Positions 7,726 through 13,488 of a stretch of 28,999 nucleotides of DNA are shown here, piece by piece (the first letter of the stretch is position 1; the number at the start of each line of letters is the position of its first letter). Source of the DNA: Bacillota bacterium (lineage in GTDB: Bacteria; Bacillota; Clostridia; Lachnospirales; Lachnospiraceae); assembly GCA_023411225.1 (NCBI GenBank), contig JAEYPA010000177.1:1-28999 (forward strand), read 5' to 3'. The position numbers and the translations under genes were made by a program. Below the pieces are notes generated by a model that ran no database searches, was not told the origin of the DNA, and saw only the letters and a list, made by a program, of their open reading frames with translations.

Positions 7726-7761
7726 TAAAAGAGGCTACAGGAAACTGTAGCCTCTTTTTTG
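7726..7761 (+). terminator. Strong terminator of the riboswitch transcript
   Basis: A perfect 11-bp stem (AGAGGCTACAG, GAAA loop, CTGTAGCCTCT) is followed by TTTTTT. Its 5' arm contains GGCTAC, which is complementary to GTAGCC (7535-7540) in the aptamer, so an alternative long-range pairing is possible. Confidence 0.93.
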
Positions 7762-7955
7762 CATACGAGGAAAGTTCGATCAACTTCCTTATGAAATAAA
7801 ATGGCCTCCTAAAGAACAGGAAGCCAAGAATCGCAGTACTTGTTACTGATTGTTCATCGCCGAATGGTGTAGCTATGAGGTTAGGTATAAACAGTACAGA
7901 ATCGAGTAGGGATTCTGCCTAACATTTATAAACAACGAGCTGATCCTTACTCATT
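7762..7955. other. Structured intergenic region at the 3' end of lexA
   Basis: No gene. Several inverted repeats can be seen: GGAAAGTT with AACTTCC near 7780-7797, GGCCTCCT with AGGAAGCC near 7803-7825, and a nested pair at 7880-7923 (GTTAGG with CCTAAC enclosing CAGAATC with GATTCTG). None has a T-tract on the minus strand, so none is a clear lexA terminator. The region may be the folded lexA 3' untranslated RNA or an unrecognised plus-strand RNA. Confidence 0.4.
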
Positions 7956-8573
7956 CTAGTGATATCTTCTATATAAGCCAATTACTTTTCCTACAATGGA
8001 TAAATTATCAACAATAATAGGATCCATCGTATCATTCTCAGGTTGTAATCTAAAATGTCCCTTTTCTTTATAAAATGTCTTAACAGTAACAGAATCCTCT
8101 ATGAGTGCAACTACTTTATCACCGTTCTCTGCGGTTGGTTGCTTTTGCACTAAGATCTTATCCCCATTAAAAATGCCTGCATTAATCATACTGTCACCCT
8201 TAACATTCAACATAAATACCTCATGATTAGGTAGATCTTCAGCTGGAAGTGGGAAATAACCTTCAATGTTTTCAACAGCCAGGATAGGTTGGCCCGCAGT
8301 AACTGTTCCTACCAAAGGTACATTGACAATCTCTCTACGTGTAAATGAGAAATTATCATCCATAATCTCAATAGCACGAGGCTTCGTTGGATCCCTACGA
8401 ATGAAACCATTCTTCTCTAGGGTTTCTAAGTGAGAATGAACAGACGAGGTAGACTTTAACTTTACAGCTTCACATATCTCACGAACAGCTGGTGGATATC
8501 CCCGATTAATGATTTCGGATTTTATGTATTCCAAAATCTCTTTTTGTTTAGCACTAATCTTGCCTTGACTCAT
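7956..8573 (-). CDS. lexA: LexA repressor of the SOS response
   Basis: SOS master repressor and autoprotease. The N-terminal winged helix (about 1-70; REICEAVKLKSTSSVHSHLETLEKNGFI) binds DNA. The C-terminal S24 peptidase-like domain holds the self-cleavage site A93-G94 (VTAGQP) and the catalytic dyad S128 (GDSMI) and K165 (TVKTF). RecA filaments on single-stranded DNA trigger cleavage. The length of 205 residues is typical. It starts at 8573 (minus) and is divergent from a LysM membrane protein. Both promoters carry LexA boxes, so lexA is autoregulated. Confidence 0.98.
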   Translation of the reverse strand: MSQGKISAKQKEILEYIKSEIINRGYPPAVREICEAVKLKSTSSVHSHLETLEKNGFIRRDPTKPRAIEIMDDNFSFTRREIVNVPLVGTVTAGQPILAVENIEGYFPLPAEDLPNHEVFMLNVKGDSMINAGIFNGDKILVQKQPTAENGDKVVALIEDSVTVKTFYKEKGHFRLQPENDTMDPIIVDNLSIVGKVIGLYRRYH

Positions 8574-8682
8574 GTAGTACTCCTCCTATTCCTTCTCCTA
8601 TATTCCAACATAATATCCTAACCATACTAGAATAATATGTAATTGTATGCTTCAAGAATCATATTGAACTTTCATTAAAGAA

Positions 8683-8711
8683 ATTATAACACATATGTTC
8701 GAACAATGCAA
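8683..8711 (-). promoter_or_regulatory. lexA promoter
   Basis: On the minus strand, TTGCAT (8706-8711), 17 bases, TATAAT (8683-8688). A LexA box (8688-8701) fills most of the spacer, so bound LexA would block RNA polymerase. Confidence 0.85.
8688..8701. promoter_or_regulatory. LexA (SOS) box 1
   Basis: AACACATATGTTCG matches the Gram-positive SOS palindrome CGAACATATGTTCG at 11 of 14 positions, with one perfect half-site. It lies between the -35 and -10 boxes of lexA. Confidence 0.8.
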
Positions 8712-8723
8712 AACCTATGTTCG
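8710..8723. promoter_or_regulatory. LexA (SOS) box 2
   Basis: AAAACCTATGTTCG matches the SOS consensus at 11 of 14 positions. It touches the lexA -35 box. Confidence 0.7.
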
Positions 8724-8752
8724 ATTTTTTTAGAAAAGTTTATAGGAACATG

Positions 8753-8781
8753 TTGACAAACAAACACATGTTCGCTATAAT
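8753..8781 (+). promoter_or_regulatory. Consensus promoter of the LysM (YneA-like) gene
   Basis: Perfect TTGACA (8753-8758), 17-base spacer, perfect TATAAT (8776-8781). Such a strong promoter, with a LexA box filling its spacer, is typical of tightly repressed SOS genes. Confidence 0.93.
8761..8774. promoter_or_regulatory. LexA (SOS) box 3
   Basis: CAAACACATGTTCG matches the SOS consensus at 12 of 14 positions. It lies inside the spacer of the LysM-gene promoter. Confidence 0.82.
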
Positions 8782-8788
8782 GATGATA

Positions 8789-8802
8789 CAAACAAATGTT
8801 CG
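8789..8802. promoter_or_regulatory. LexA (SOS) box 4
   Basis: CAAACAAATGTTCG matches the SOS consensus at 12 of 14 positions. It lies just after the expected transcription start of the LysM gene. Confidence 0.8.
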
Positions 8803-8858
8803 ATATAGCTGCTTATGTCAGCTACGTAATAATATTTATTTCATATGGAGGGATTGTT

Positions 8859-9164
8859 ATGATACAAAAGGTTAGGAATCAGAGAAGAGAAGGTTTGCTA
8901 TTCTTTTTTATTATTTTAATTGTTGTAATTACAGTTCTATGTGTTACTATCAAGGTTAATGCGTTCCAGAATAACAATAAGAGTATTCAAGTGAAGAGTA
9001 TAATGATCGAGCCGGGAGATACTTTATGGGACATAGCTTCCGAGCATTATAGTGACGATTATGATAGCATAGAGGATTATGTAGTTGCTATTAAGGAATG
9101 TAATCATATTGCCTCAGATAAGATTTGTGCAGGTGGATATTTAGTAGTTCCTTATTACCAATAG
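8859..9164 (+). CDS. SOS-induced LysM membrane protein, YneA-like division inhibitor
   Basis: A 101-residue protein with a basic N-terminus, one transmembrane helix (about 13-31) and a C-terminal LysM domain (about 46-99; IEPGDTLWDIASEHY, then LVVPYY). LysM binds peptidoglycan, so the domain should face outside. Firmicute YneA-type proteins of this build halt cell division during the SOS response, and the divergent position next to lexA with LexA boxes supports that role. Start choice: an in-frame ATG at 8796 lies inside LexA box 4, whereas ATG 8859 has GGAGGG 6 bases upstream and gives the normal length. The exact family is inferred from build and context. Confidence 0.88.
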   Translation: MIQKVRNQRREGLLFFFIILIVVITVLCVTIKVNAFQNNNKSIQVKSIMIEPGDTLWDIASEHYSDDYDSIEDYVVAIKECNHIASDKICAGGYLVVPYYQ

Positions 9165-9204
9165 ATTTTTTAGTATTCATTCCCCCATACAAAAGAGAGA
9201 TACC

Positions 9205-9231
9205 TATAGGGCTTCCTTCGGGAGGCCTTTT
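9205..9231 (+). terminator. Terminator after the LysM gene
   Basis: A 7-bp stem (GGCTTCC with GGAGGCC, one G-T pair) with a stable TTCG loop is followed by TTTT. Confidence 0.85.
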
Positions 9232-9243
9232 ACTATTATTTTC

Positions 9244-9288
9244 TTGACACAAGTTCATAATAATCTTATCTTGGAATTAAGATTATTA
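9244..9288 (+). promoter_or_regulatory. Promoter with overlapping palindromic operator
   Basis: TTGACA (9244-9249), 17 bases and TATCTT (9267-9272) form a promoter. An 11-bp inverted repeat, TAATAATCTTA (9258-9268) with TAAGATTATTA (9278-9288), overlaps the -10 box. This is the arrangement of a dimeric repressor site, for example MarR or TetR class. The only thing directly downstream is a decayed frame (9297-9473). Confidence 0.6.
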
Positions 9289-9296
9289 TGAGATAA

Positions 9297-9473
9297 TTAT
9301 TATGGAAAAGGAATGTATATAGAGAGGCAGATGAAGAGAGCTTTGTTAAATCCTTTATTGCTCGTTATAAACAAGATAGTTTGCTATATGAGCTTTTAAA
9401 TAAAGATAAGCGAATAGATGCAATAGGACGATCAAGTTTATTCTGCAATTATATGGATAAGCCTATTTTCTAA
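9297..9473 (+). pseudogene. Possible gene remnant behind an operator-like promoter
   Basis: A 58-codon open stretch without a start codon, ending at TAA 9471. Its conceptual translation has normal protein composition (for example EADEESFVKSFIARYKQDS and LLYELLNKDKRID). An ATG at 9302 (ATGGAAAAGGAATG) is in another frame and hits a stop after six codons, as if a frameshift near 9320 had broken the gene. The size and the operator upstream would suit a lost small regulator, but I do not recognise the family. Confidence 0.35.
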
Positions 9474-9537
9474 GTTAAATGAAAGGGGAATGTAGCAGAC
9501 AATAGTTCACTATTTTTCGTTTGCTGCAAGCAGTGAT

Positions 9538-9975
9538 ATGATTTGTGAAGCAGAAACTAAGGATCTTGAGGCATTACTTTCGTTATACACTCAACTACAT
9601 AACAATGTTATGCCTGTTATAGACGAATCAATATATGGTATTTGGCAGGGTGTCATGAAGGATTCTAATCACCATATTATAGTGGTAAAAGAGGATGGAC
9701 ATATTATTTCCTCCTGTGTACTTATTCTGGTGCCCAATCTGACACATAATCAGAGGCCATATGGTATTATCGAGAATGTGATTACGCATCCAGATTTTAG
9801 AAAGAAGGGATATGCCAGAGCATGTCTTGACTATGCAAAAGAACTTGCACAAAAAGCCGGTTGCTATAAGCTAATGCTTATGACCGGCTCTAAGGAAGAG
9901 AGTACTCTTCATTTCTATGAAAAGGCTGGGTATAACCAAAAGGATAAAACTGCTTTTATAAAGTGGCTAGACTAA
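9538..9975 (+). CDS. GNAT family N-acetyltransferase
   Basis: A 145-residue acetyl-CoA-dependent acyltransferase with the GNAT order: N-terminal strand and helix (EAETKDLEALLSLYTQLH), a central strand pair (IIVVKEDGHIISSCVLILV), motif A with acetyl-CoA loop IENVITHPDFRKKGYARACLD (R/Q-x-x-G-x-A at about 83-95), then a motif B-like end LHFYEKAGY. The substrate is unknown. The ribosome binding site is weak; the ATG at 9538 is chosen because GNAT proteins begin with this strand. Its last 9 bases overlap the end of the convergent MATE gene. Confidence 0.88.
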   Translation: MICEAETKDLEALLSLYTQLHNNVMPVIDESIYGIWQGVMKDSNHHIIVVKEDGHIISSCVLILVPNLTHNQRPYGIIENVITHPDFRKKGYARACLDYAKELAQKAGCYKLMLMTGSKEESTLHFYEKAGYNQKDKTAFIKWLD

Positions 9976-11358
9976 TGGTTTTTGTTGTGCCCTTTCTAAG
10001 TTGGTTATTTTTTTAAACTCTGTAATTACCATGAATATGGTAACGATAAAAGCCATAAAATCAGCAATTGGCCCTGCAAATAAGATACCATCGATGCCCA
10101 TTTTTATAGGTAGTAGCAGTATTAATGGTAGCAGGAATATAATCTGCCTGGTCAGAGATAGAAAGATTCCTTTATATGCTTTGCCAATGGATGTAAAGAA
10201 CGTAGAGGTAATGGGCTGCATAAAGTTTAAAAAGGTACAGAACAGGAAAATTTGAAAGGTGTTAATTCCAAAGTTAAAATAGCTGTCTGATCCTTCTCCA
10301 AACAGAGAGAGAAGCTGTCTTGGCATAAATTGAAACAATAGGAAGGCTATGATAGATAGGGAGCCACCGGTAGCAATAGCAAGTCGGTAAGCATCCTTTA
10401 CCCTTTTATATCTGCTGGCACCATAGTTGAAGCTTTCAATAGGCTGAGTGCCTTGGGCAATTCCTATAATGATAGCGAAAAACACCTGATTTACCTTAGT
10501 TACGATTCCTACACAGGCAATAGGAATAGAAGAGCCATAAGCAGACAAAGAACCATAATGTTTCAGAGAATTATTCATGACAATCTGCACAATCATCATA
10601 GCAATCTGATTAAAAAAGGAGGCTGCTCCTAAGGATACGATTTTACTTAAGTGCACCCAACGTGGAATCAGGTGCTTTCTTTCAATTTTGACTGTTTTGT
10701 ATCGGCTTAGGTAGGATAAGGCCAATATGCCGGAAAACATCTGACCGATTACCGTAGCAAAAGCAGCTCCTGCCATCCCCCATTCAAATACCAATACAAA
10801 TAATGCGTCCAATCCCACATTAATAATGGCACCGGATAGATTACAGAACATTGTCATCTTAGGACTTCCGTCAGCTCGAATCAGGTGACCACCACCAGTG
10901 GTTATAATTAAAAATGGAAAACCAATGGCTGTTATACTGACATAAGTCTTTGCATATGGGAATACATCGGCAGGGGATCCAAAGAAGTAGAGCATAGGAG
11001 TTAAAAAAATCTCTGTAAAGAGTAACAAAATCAAGCCACTGCCTAACAACATAGTAATGGCATTACCGATAAGATAAGGAGCTCGCTCTCTATCTCCTTT
11101 ACCCATAGTCAGATTAAAGGTGGAGGCACCTCCAATTCCAAACATTAAAGCGAGAGAGGTACAAAGCATAGCCAATGGGAAAGCAATATTAGTAGCTGCA
11201 TTTCCTAAAGTACCAACTTTTTGTCCGATAAATAATTGGTCTACAATATTATAGAGAGCCCCTACCAGCATAGCTACAATACTTGGTAGAGCAAATTTCA
11301 TCATTAGTTTACTTATTTTTTCTGTACCTAATGGATTGGTAAGTTGTGTATTTTGCAT
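9967..11358 (-). CDS. MATE family multidrug/cation antiporter
   Basis: A 463-residue inner-membrane exporter with about 12 hydrophobic helices in two homologous halves, each beginning with the family pattern (FALPSIVAMLVGALYNIVDQ in the first half, AASFFNQIAMMIVQIVMN in the second). Members expel cationic drugs or metabolites using a Na+ or H+ gradient; the substrate here is unknown. Start ATG 11358 follows AAGGAAG. No partner regulator is adjacent on the same strand. Convergent with the acetyltransferase, with a 9-base overlap of the 3' ends and no terminator between them. Confidence 0.93.
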   Translation of the reverse strand: MQNTQLTNPLGTEKISKLMMKFALPSIVAMLVGALYNIVDQLFIGQKVGTLGNAATNIAFPLAMLCTSLALMFGIGGASTFNLTMGKGDRERAPYLIGNAITMLLGSGLILLLFTEIFLTPMLYFFGSPADVFPYAKTYVSITAIGFPFLIITTGGGHLIRADGSPKMTMFCNLSGAIINVGLDALFVLVFEWGMAGAAFATVIGQMFSGILALSYLSRYKTVKIERKHLIPRWVHLSKIVSLGAASFFNQIAMMIVQIVMNNSLKHYGSLSAYGSSIPIACVGIVTKVNQVFFAIIIGIAQGTQPIESFNYGASRYKRVKDAYRLAIATGGSLSIIAFLLFQFMPRQLLSLFGEGSDSYFNFGINTFQIFLFCTFLNFMQPITSTFFTSIGKAYKGIFLSLTRQIIFLLPLILLLPIKMGIDGILFAGPIADFMAFIVTIFMVITEFKKITNLERAQQKPLV

Positions 11359-11441
11359 AGTATTCTTCCTTTAAAAATGTATTTAATGTTATTGTGTACG
11401 TTATTTGTGAATTAAATAATGTTTATAATGTAGTTCAGTTA

Positions 11442-11642
11442 TTACTTTCTATGTTGTTTGTCTTTATTTTCCTTTTTCATCTTGCTTAACCAAAACGAAC
11501 CTAAACTTAAAAAAGTTGAACCTAGACCCAAATAAACAGCACCCATACTTGTGTCAGAACCAAAAAAATAATTTATTGCAGTTATGTAATTACACACAGC
11601 AGCAACATAGAATAATATGGAACACATTTTATTTGTATTCAT
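11442..11642 (-). CDS. Small two-helix membrane protein, unknown function
   Basis: A 66-residue protein with two hydrophobic segments (about 6-27 and 33-53) joined by a short loop (FGSDTSMG) and a very basic tail (KMKKENKDKQHRK), which should place both ends in the cytoplasm. A strong AAAGGAGG ribosome binding site stands 6 bases before ATG 11642, supporting that it is real. It follows the YoaP-like gene by 37 bases on the same strand and may share its transcript. I do not recognise a family. Confidence 0.75.
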   Translation of the reverse strand: MNTNKMCSILFYVAAVCNYITAINYFFGSDTSMGAVYLGLGSTFLSLGSFWLSKMKKENKDKQHRK

Positions 11643-11679
11643 TTTAACCTCCTTTAATTCAGCTACAGTTCTTCTTTGT

Positions 11680-12447
11680 CTAGAGTCGTTTATTAAGTAT
11701 CCTTTTTAAGTTGTTTACATCTAATAATAAATTCACAGTCTCGAAATTACCGTTATAAAATACGGCCCAATTATTAAAAACACAAGGTAAATCCTTTGCT
11801 TTCTGAAGTGTGTTTACTTGAATTAATGATACAGGGATGCTATTACATTCACAATACTGTTTTATCATCTCAATATTTTGATAGACATAAGGGCATTGCA
11901 TATCATAATAAATTGTCAGTTCTTTGTTTTCAATTTTTGGGGTTTTAGCATTTGGTGCAAACTTTGGTGTTGTTCCGTCAAGAGAGAGTGCAAGCAATTC
12001 ATATCCATTATCAGTAGAATCCACAACTTCAAAACCATTTTTCTTTGCAAATGATTGGTCCGTAAGCCATGCTTTTTGCTTTTTCGATCCGAGCATACAA
12101 ATACCGGATTTCCCGTTTTCTTTTGCATCAGCTAAACAATAATCCATAAGTGATTTTCCATACCCTTTACCTTTGTAACTACCGGAAACCCATAAACAAT
12201 ACAGATAATAATAATTATCGCCGATAATGGGAACCCATGCGGTCTCAAGCGGAGCATATTCAATAAAAACAGTAGCCTTTGCATCTAACTTTCTAAATAC
12301 ATGTCCTTCATTTAGCCGGTCAGAAAGCCATTGCCGTTTTGCCTCTATGCCTGGATGGAGCTTTTTACTGCGGATAATGCAACATAAATGCTCGTGGGAA
12401 AGGTTTTCCTTTGTTAAATTTATAAAATTAGAATCGGTATCCTTCAT
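11680..12447 (-). CDS. GNAT acetyltransferase fused to a YoaP thioredoxin-like domain
   Basis: A 255-residue two-domain protein. The N-terminal GNAT acetyltransferase (about 1-155) shows the acetyl-CoA loop in LWVSGSYKGKGYGKSLMD, followed by FAKKNGFEVVD. The C-terminal YoaP-type domain (about 175-255) begins with a thioredoxin-like strand, LTIYYDMQCPYV, in which only one cysteine of the usual CxxC pair remains, and continues with IKQYCECNSIPVSLIQVNT and a FYNGNF strand. The fusion is a recognised family (B. subtilis YoaP), but the substrate is unknown. The ribosome binding site before ATG 12447 is weak (GTGAGATG). Confidence 0.87.
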   Translation of the reverse strand: MKDTDSNFINLTKENLSHEHLCCIIRSKKLHPGIEAKRQWLSDRLNEGHVFRKLDAKATVFIEYAPLETAWVPIIGDNYYYLYCLWVSGSYKGKGYGKSLMDYCLADAKENGKSGICMLGSKKQKAWLTDQSFAKKNGFEVVDSTDNGYELLALSLDGTTPKFAPNAKTPKIENKELTIYYDMQCPYVYQNIEMIKQYCECNSIPVSLIQVNTLQKAKDLPCVFNNWAVFYNGNFETVNLLLDVNNLKRILNKRL

Positions 12448-12651
12448 TTTAGCATCTCACATTCGTCTCAAAATTATAGTGGTTACTCAGTCTGTCAGGT
12501 ATATTTTACCATAGCAACTGTGTCATTACTATTACAAAAATGTAAAAATGCGGAGCAATTCCTATTAATATAAAGTACTTTTTGTACAAAAAACTATAAT
12601 CTTTGAGCATAAAGTACATTTAAATTGTTAGTTGATATACGATCAAAAATG

Positions 12652-12680
12652 TTGATAATTACCATTTGATTTGATATACT
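12652..12680 (+). promoter_or_regulatory. Promoter of the lipoprotein gene
   Basis: TTGATA (12652-12657), 17 bases, TATACT (12675-12680). Transcription would start within the tandem repeat near 12687, leaving a long leader of about 265 bases. Confidence 0.75.
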
Positions 12681-12710
12681 AAATTATTATAATTCAAATT
12701 ATTATAATTC
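12681..12710. repeat. Two-copy 15-bp tandem repeat at the transcription start
   Basis: AAATTATTATAATTC occurs twice with no gap or mismatch. It lies immediately after the -10 box of the lipoprotein promoter. Confidence 0.9.
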
Positions 12711-12953
12711 AAATAAGAAGTTTAAAATATCCTTAAAATAATTATTTAATTATTTAACGGAAATCATTATAATCTATAAAATAGCTAAAAGAGTACATAA
12801 TGAGATTGAGTCATCGGATTATCTAACATTGCGAGAGCTCAAATAATACCTATAAAAAGTTGTCTGAATAATAGCTGATAATTAATACTTCTTAATGAAG
12901 CATATATTTAAAACTCACATAGAAAGCTTTTATTTTGGATAAGGAGATGATGT

Positions 12954-13364
12954 ATGATAGTTAAAATGAGAAAGTGCATTTTTAGAATCATCATGGTATG
13001 TTTTAGCTTAGCACTATTAGGAGGTTGTTTTAATTCCAAAAAAGACGAAATTGTTTTTGAGCGCTATGATAAAGCAACGAAAGAGTACGTATTTTATAAA
13101 CAGATTACAAATAGTAACGATATTAGTATTATAAGGGGAATTTTGAAGGATTTAGATTACACTGATTTTTATGATGTGAAACAAAAGAAAGTGCCTACGT
13201 ATCAATTTTATTTTGTAAATGCTGACAGAGATGATAAAGCCATTTTATGGATGTTATGGATTGATGACTCAGAAAATTGTTTTTTGTCAAGTGATGGATT
13301 TAGTAGTCAAATGTGTTTATCAAAAGATGACTCGAGAAATCTGCTTACTATCTTAAGCAAGTAG
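12954..13364 (+). CDS. Small lipoprotein, unknown function
   Basis: A 136-residue secreted lipoprotein. The signal peptide (about 1-24, basic start and hydrophobic core) ends in the lipobox LLGGC with C25 as the lipidated residue. The mature part is mixed alpha/beta (DEIVFERYDKATKEYVFYKQ, then a WMLWIDDSENCFL strand pair) and resembles no family I can name. Start ATG 12954 has AAGGAG upstream; an ATG four codons later is less likely. It stands alone behind a long leader and shares a bidirectional terminator with the recombinase gene. Confidence 0.82.
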   Translation: MIVKMRKCIFRIIMVCFSLALLGGCFNSKKDEIVFERYDKATKEYVFYKQITNSNDISIIRGILKDLDYTDFYDVKQKKVPTYQFYFVNADRDDKAILWMLWIDDSENCFLSSDGFSSQMCLSKDDSRNLLTILSK

Positions 13365-13423
13365 TGAAGATGAAAGTTACTTATGGTGAATATAGTACAT
13401 AAAGAAATATATGATAAATGCTT

Positions 13424-13465
13424 AAAATAGGAGGGGTGCTCAAAAATTCACTCCTCCTATTTTTT
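13424..13465. terminator. Bidirectional terminator between lipoprotein and recombinase genes
   Basis: A 15-bp stem (AAAATAGGAGGGGTG with CACTCCTCCTATTTT, one G-T pair) is flanked by T-runs in both directions, so it serves both convergent genes. Confidence 0.92.
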
Positions 13466-13488
13466 ATCAGAAAAAGATTTGCTTTTAT

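Larger units (their letters stand above)
12448..12953. other. AT-rich intergenic region with promoter and tandem repeat
   Basis: No gene is supported here. It contains a repeated ATAAAGTAC (near 12570 and 12610), a good plus-strand promoter (12652-12680), a perfect 15-bp tandem duplication (12681-12710) and an untranslated leader of about 265 bases for the lipoprotein gene. A 33-codon open stretch ending near 12846 has no start or ribosome binding site. Confidence 0.6.

Noticed and set aside
7532..7750. 72-codon open frame across the riboswitch and its terminator
   Set aside because: It begins inside the conserved aptamer, has no ribosome binding site, and ends within the terminator stem. 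The riboswitch explains the sequence better.
7897..7923. Inverted repeat considered as the lexA terminator
   Set aside because: It has no T-run on the minus strand, so it was not called a terminator, although it may be the end of the folded lexA 3' region.
11924..12514. Two plus-strand open frames (11924-12142 and 12227-12514) opposite the YoaP-like gene
   Set aside because: Both are antisense shadows of a two-domain protein with clear family motifs, and neither has a start signal.
12681..12710. Short repeats considered as a CRISPR array
   Set aside because: Only two abutting 15-bp units with no spacers, and no cas genes.
12745..12846. 33-codon open stretch in the leader of the lipoprotein gene, reading IAKRVHNEIESSDYLTLRELK near its end
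   Set aside because: The composition looks protein-like, but there is no start codon, no ribosome binding site, and it is too short to assign as a remnant.
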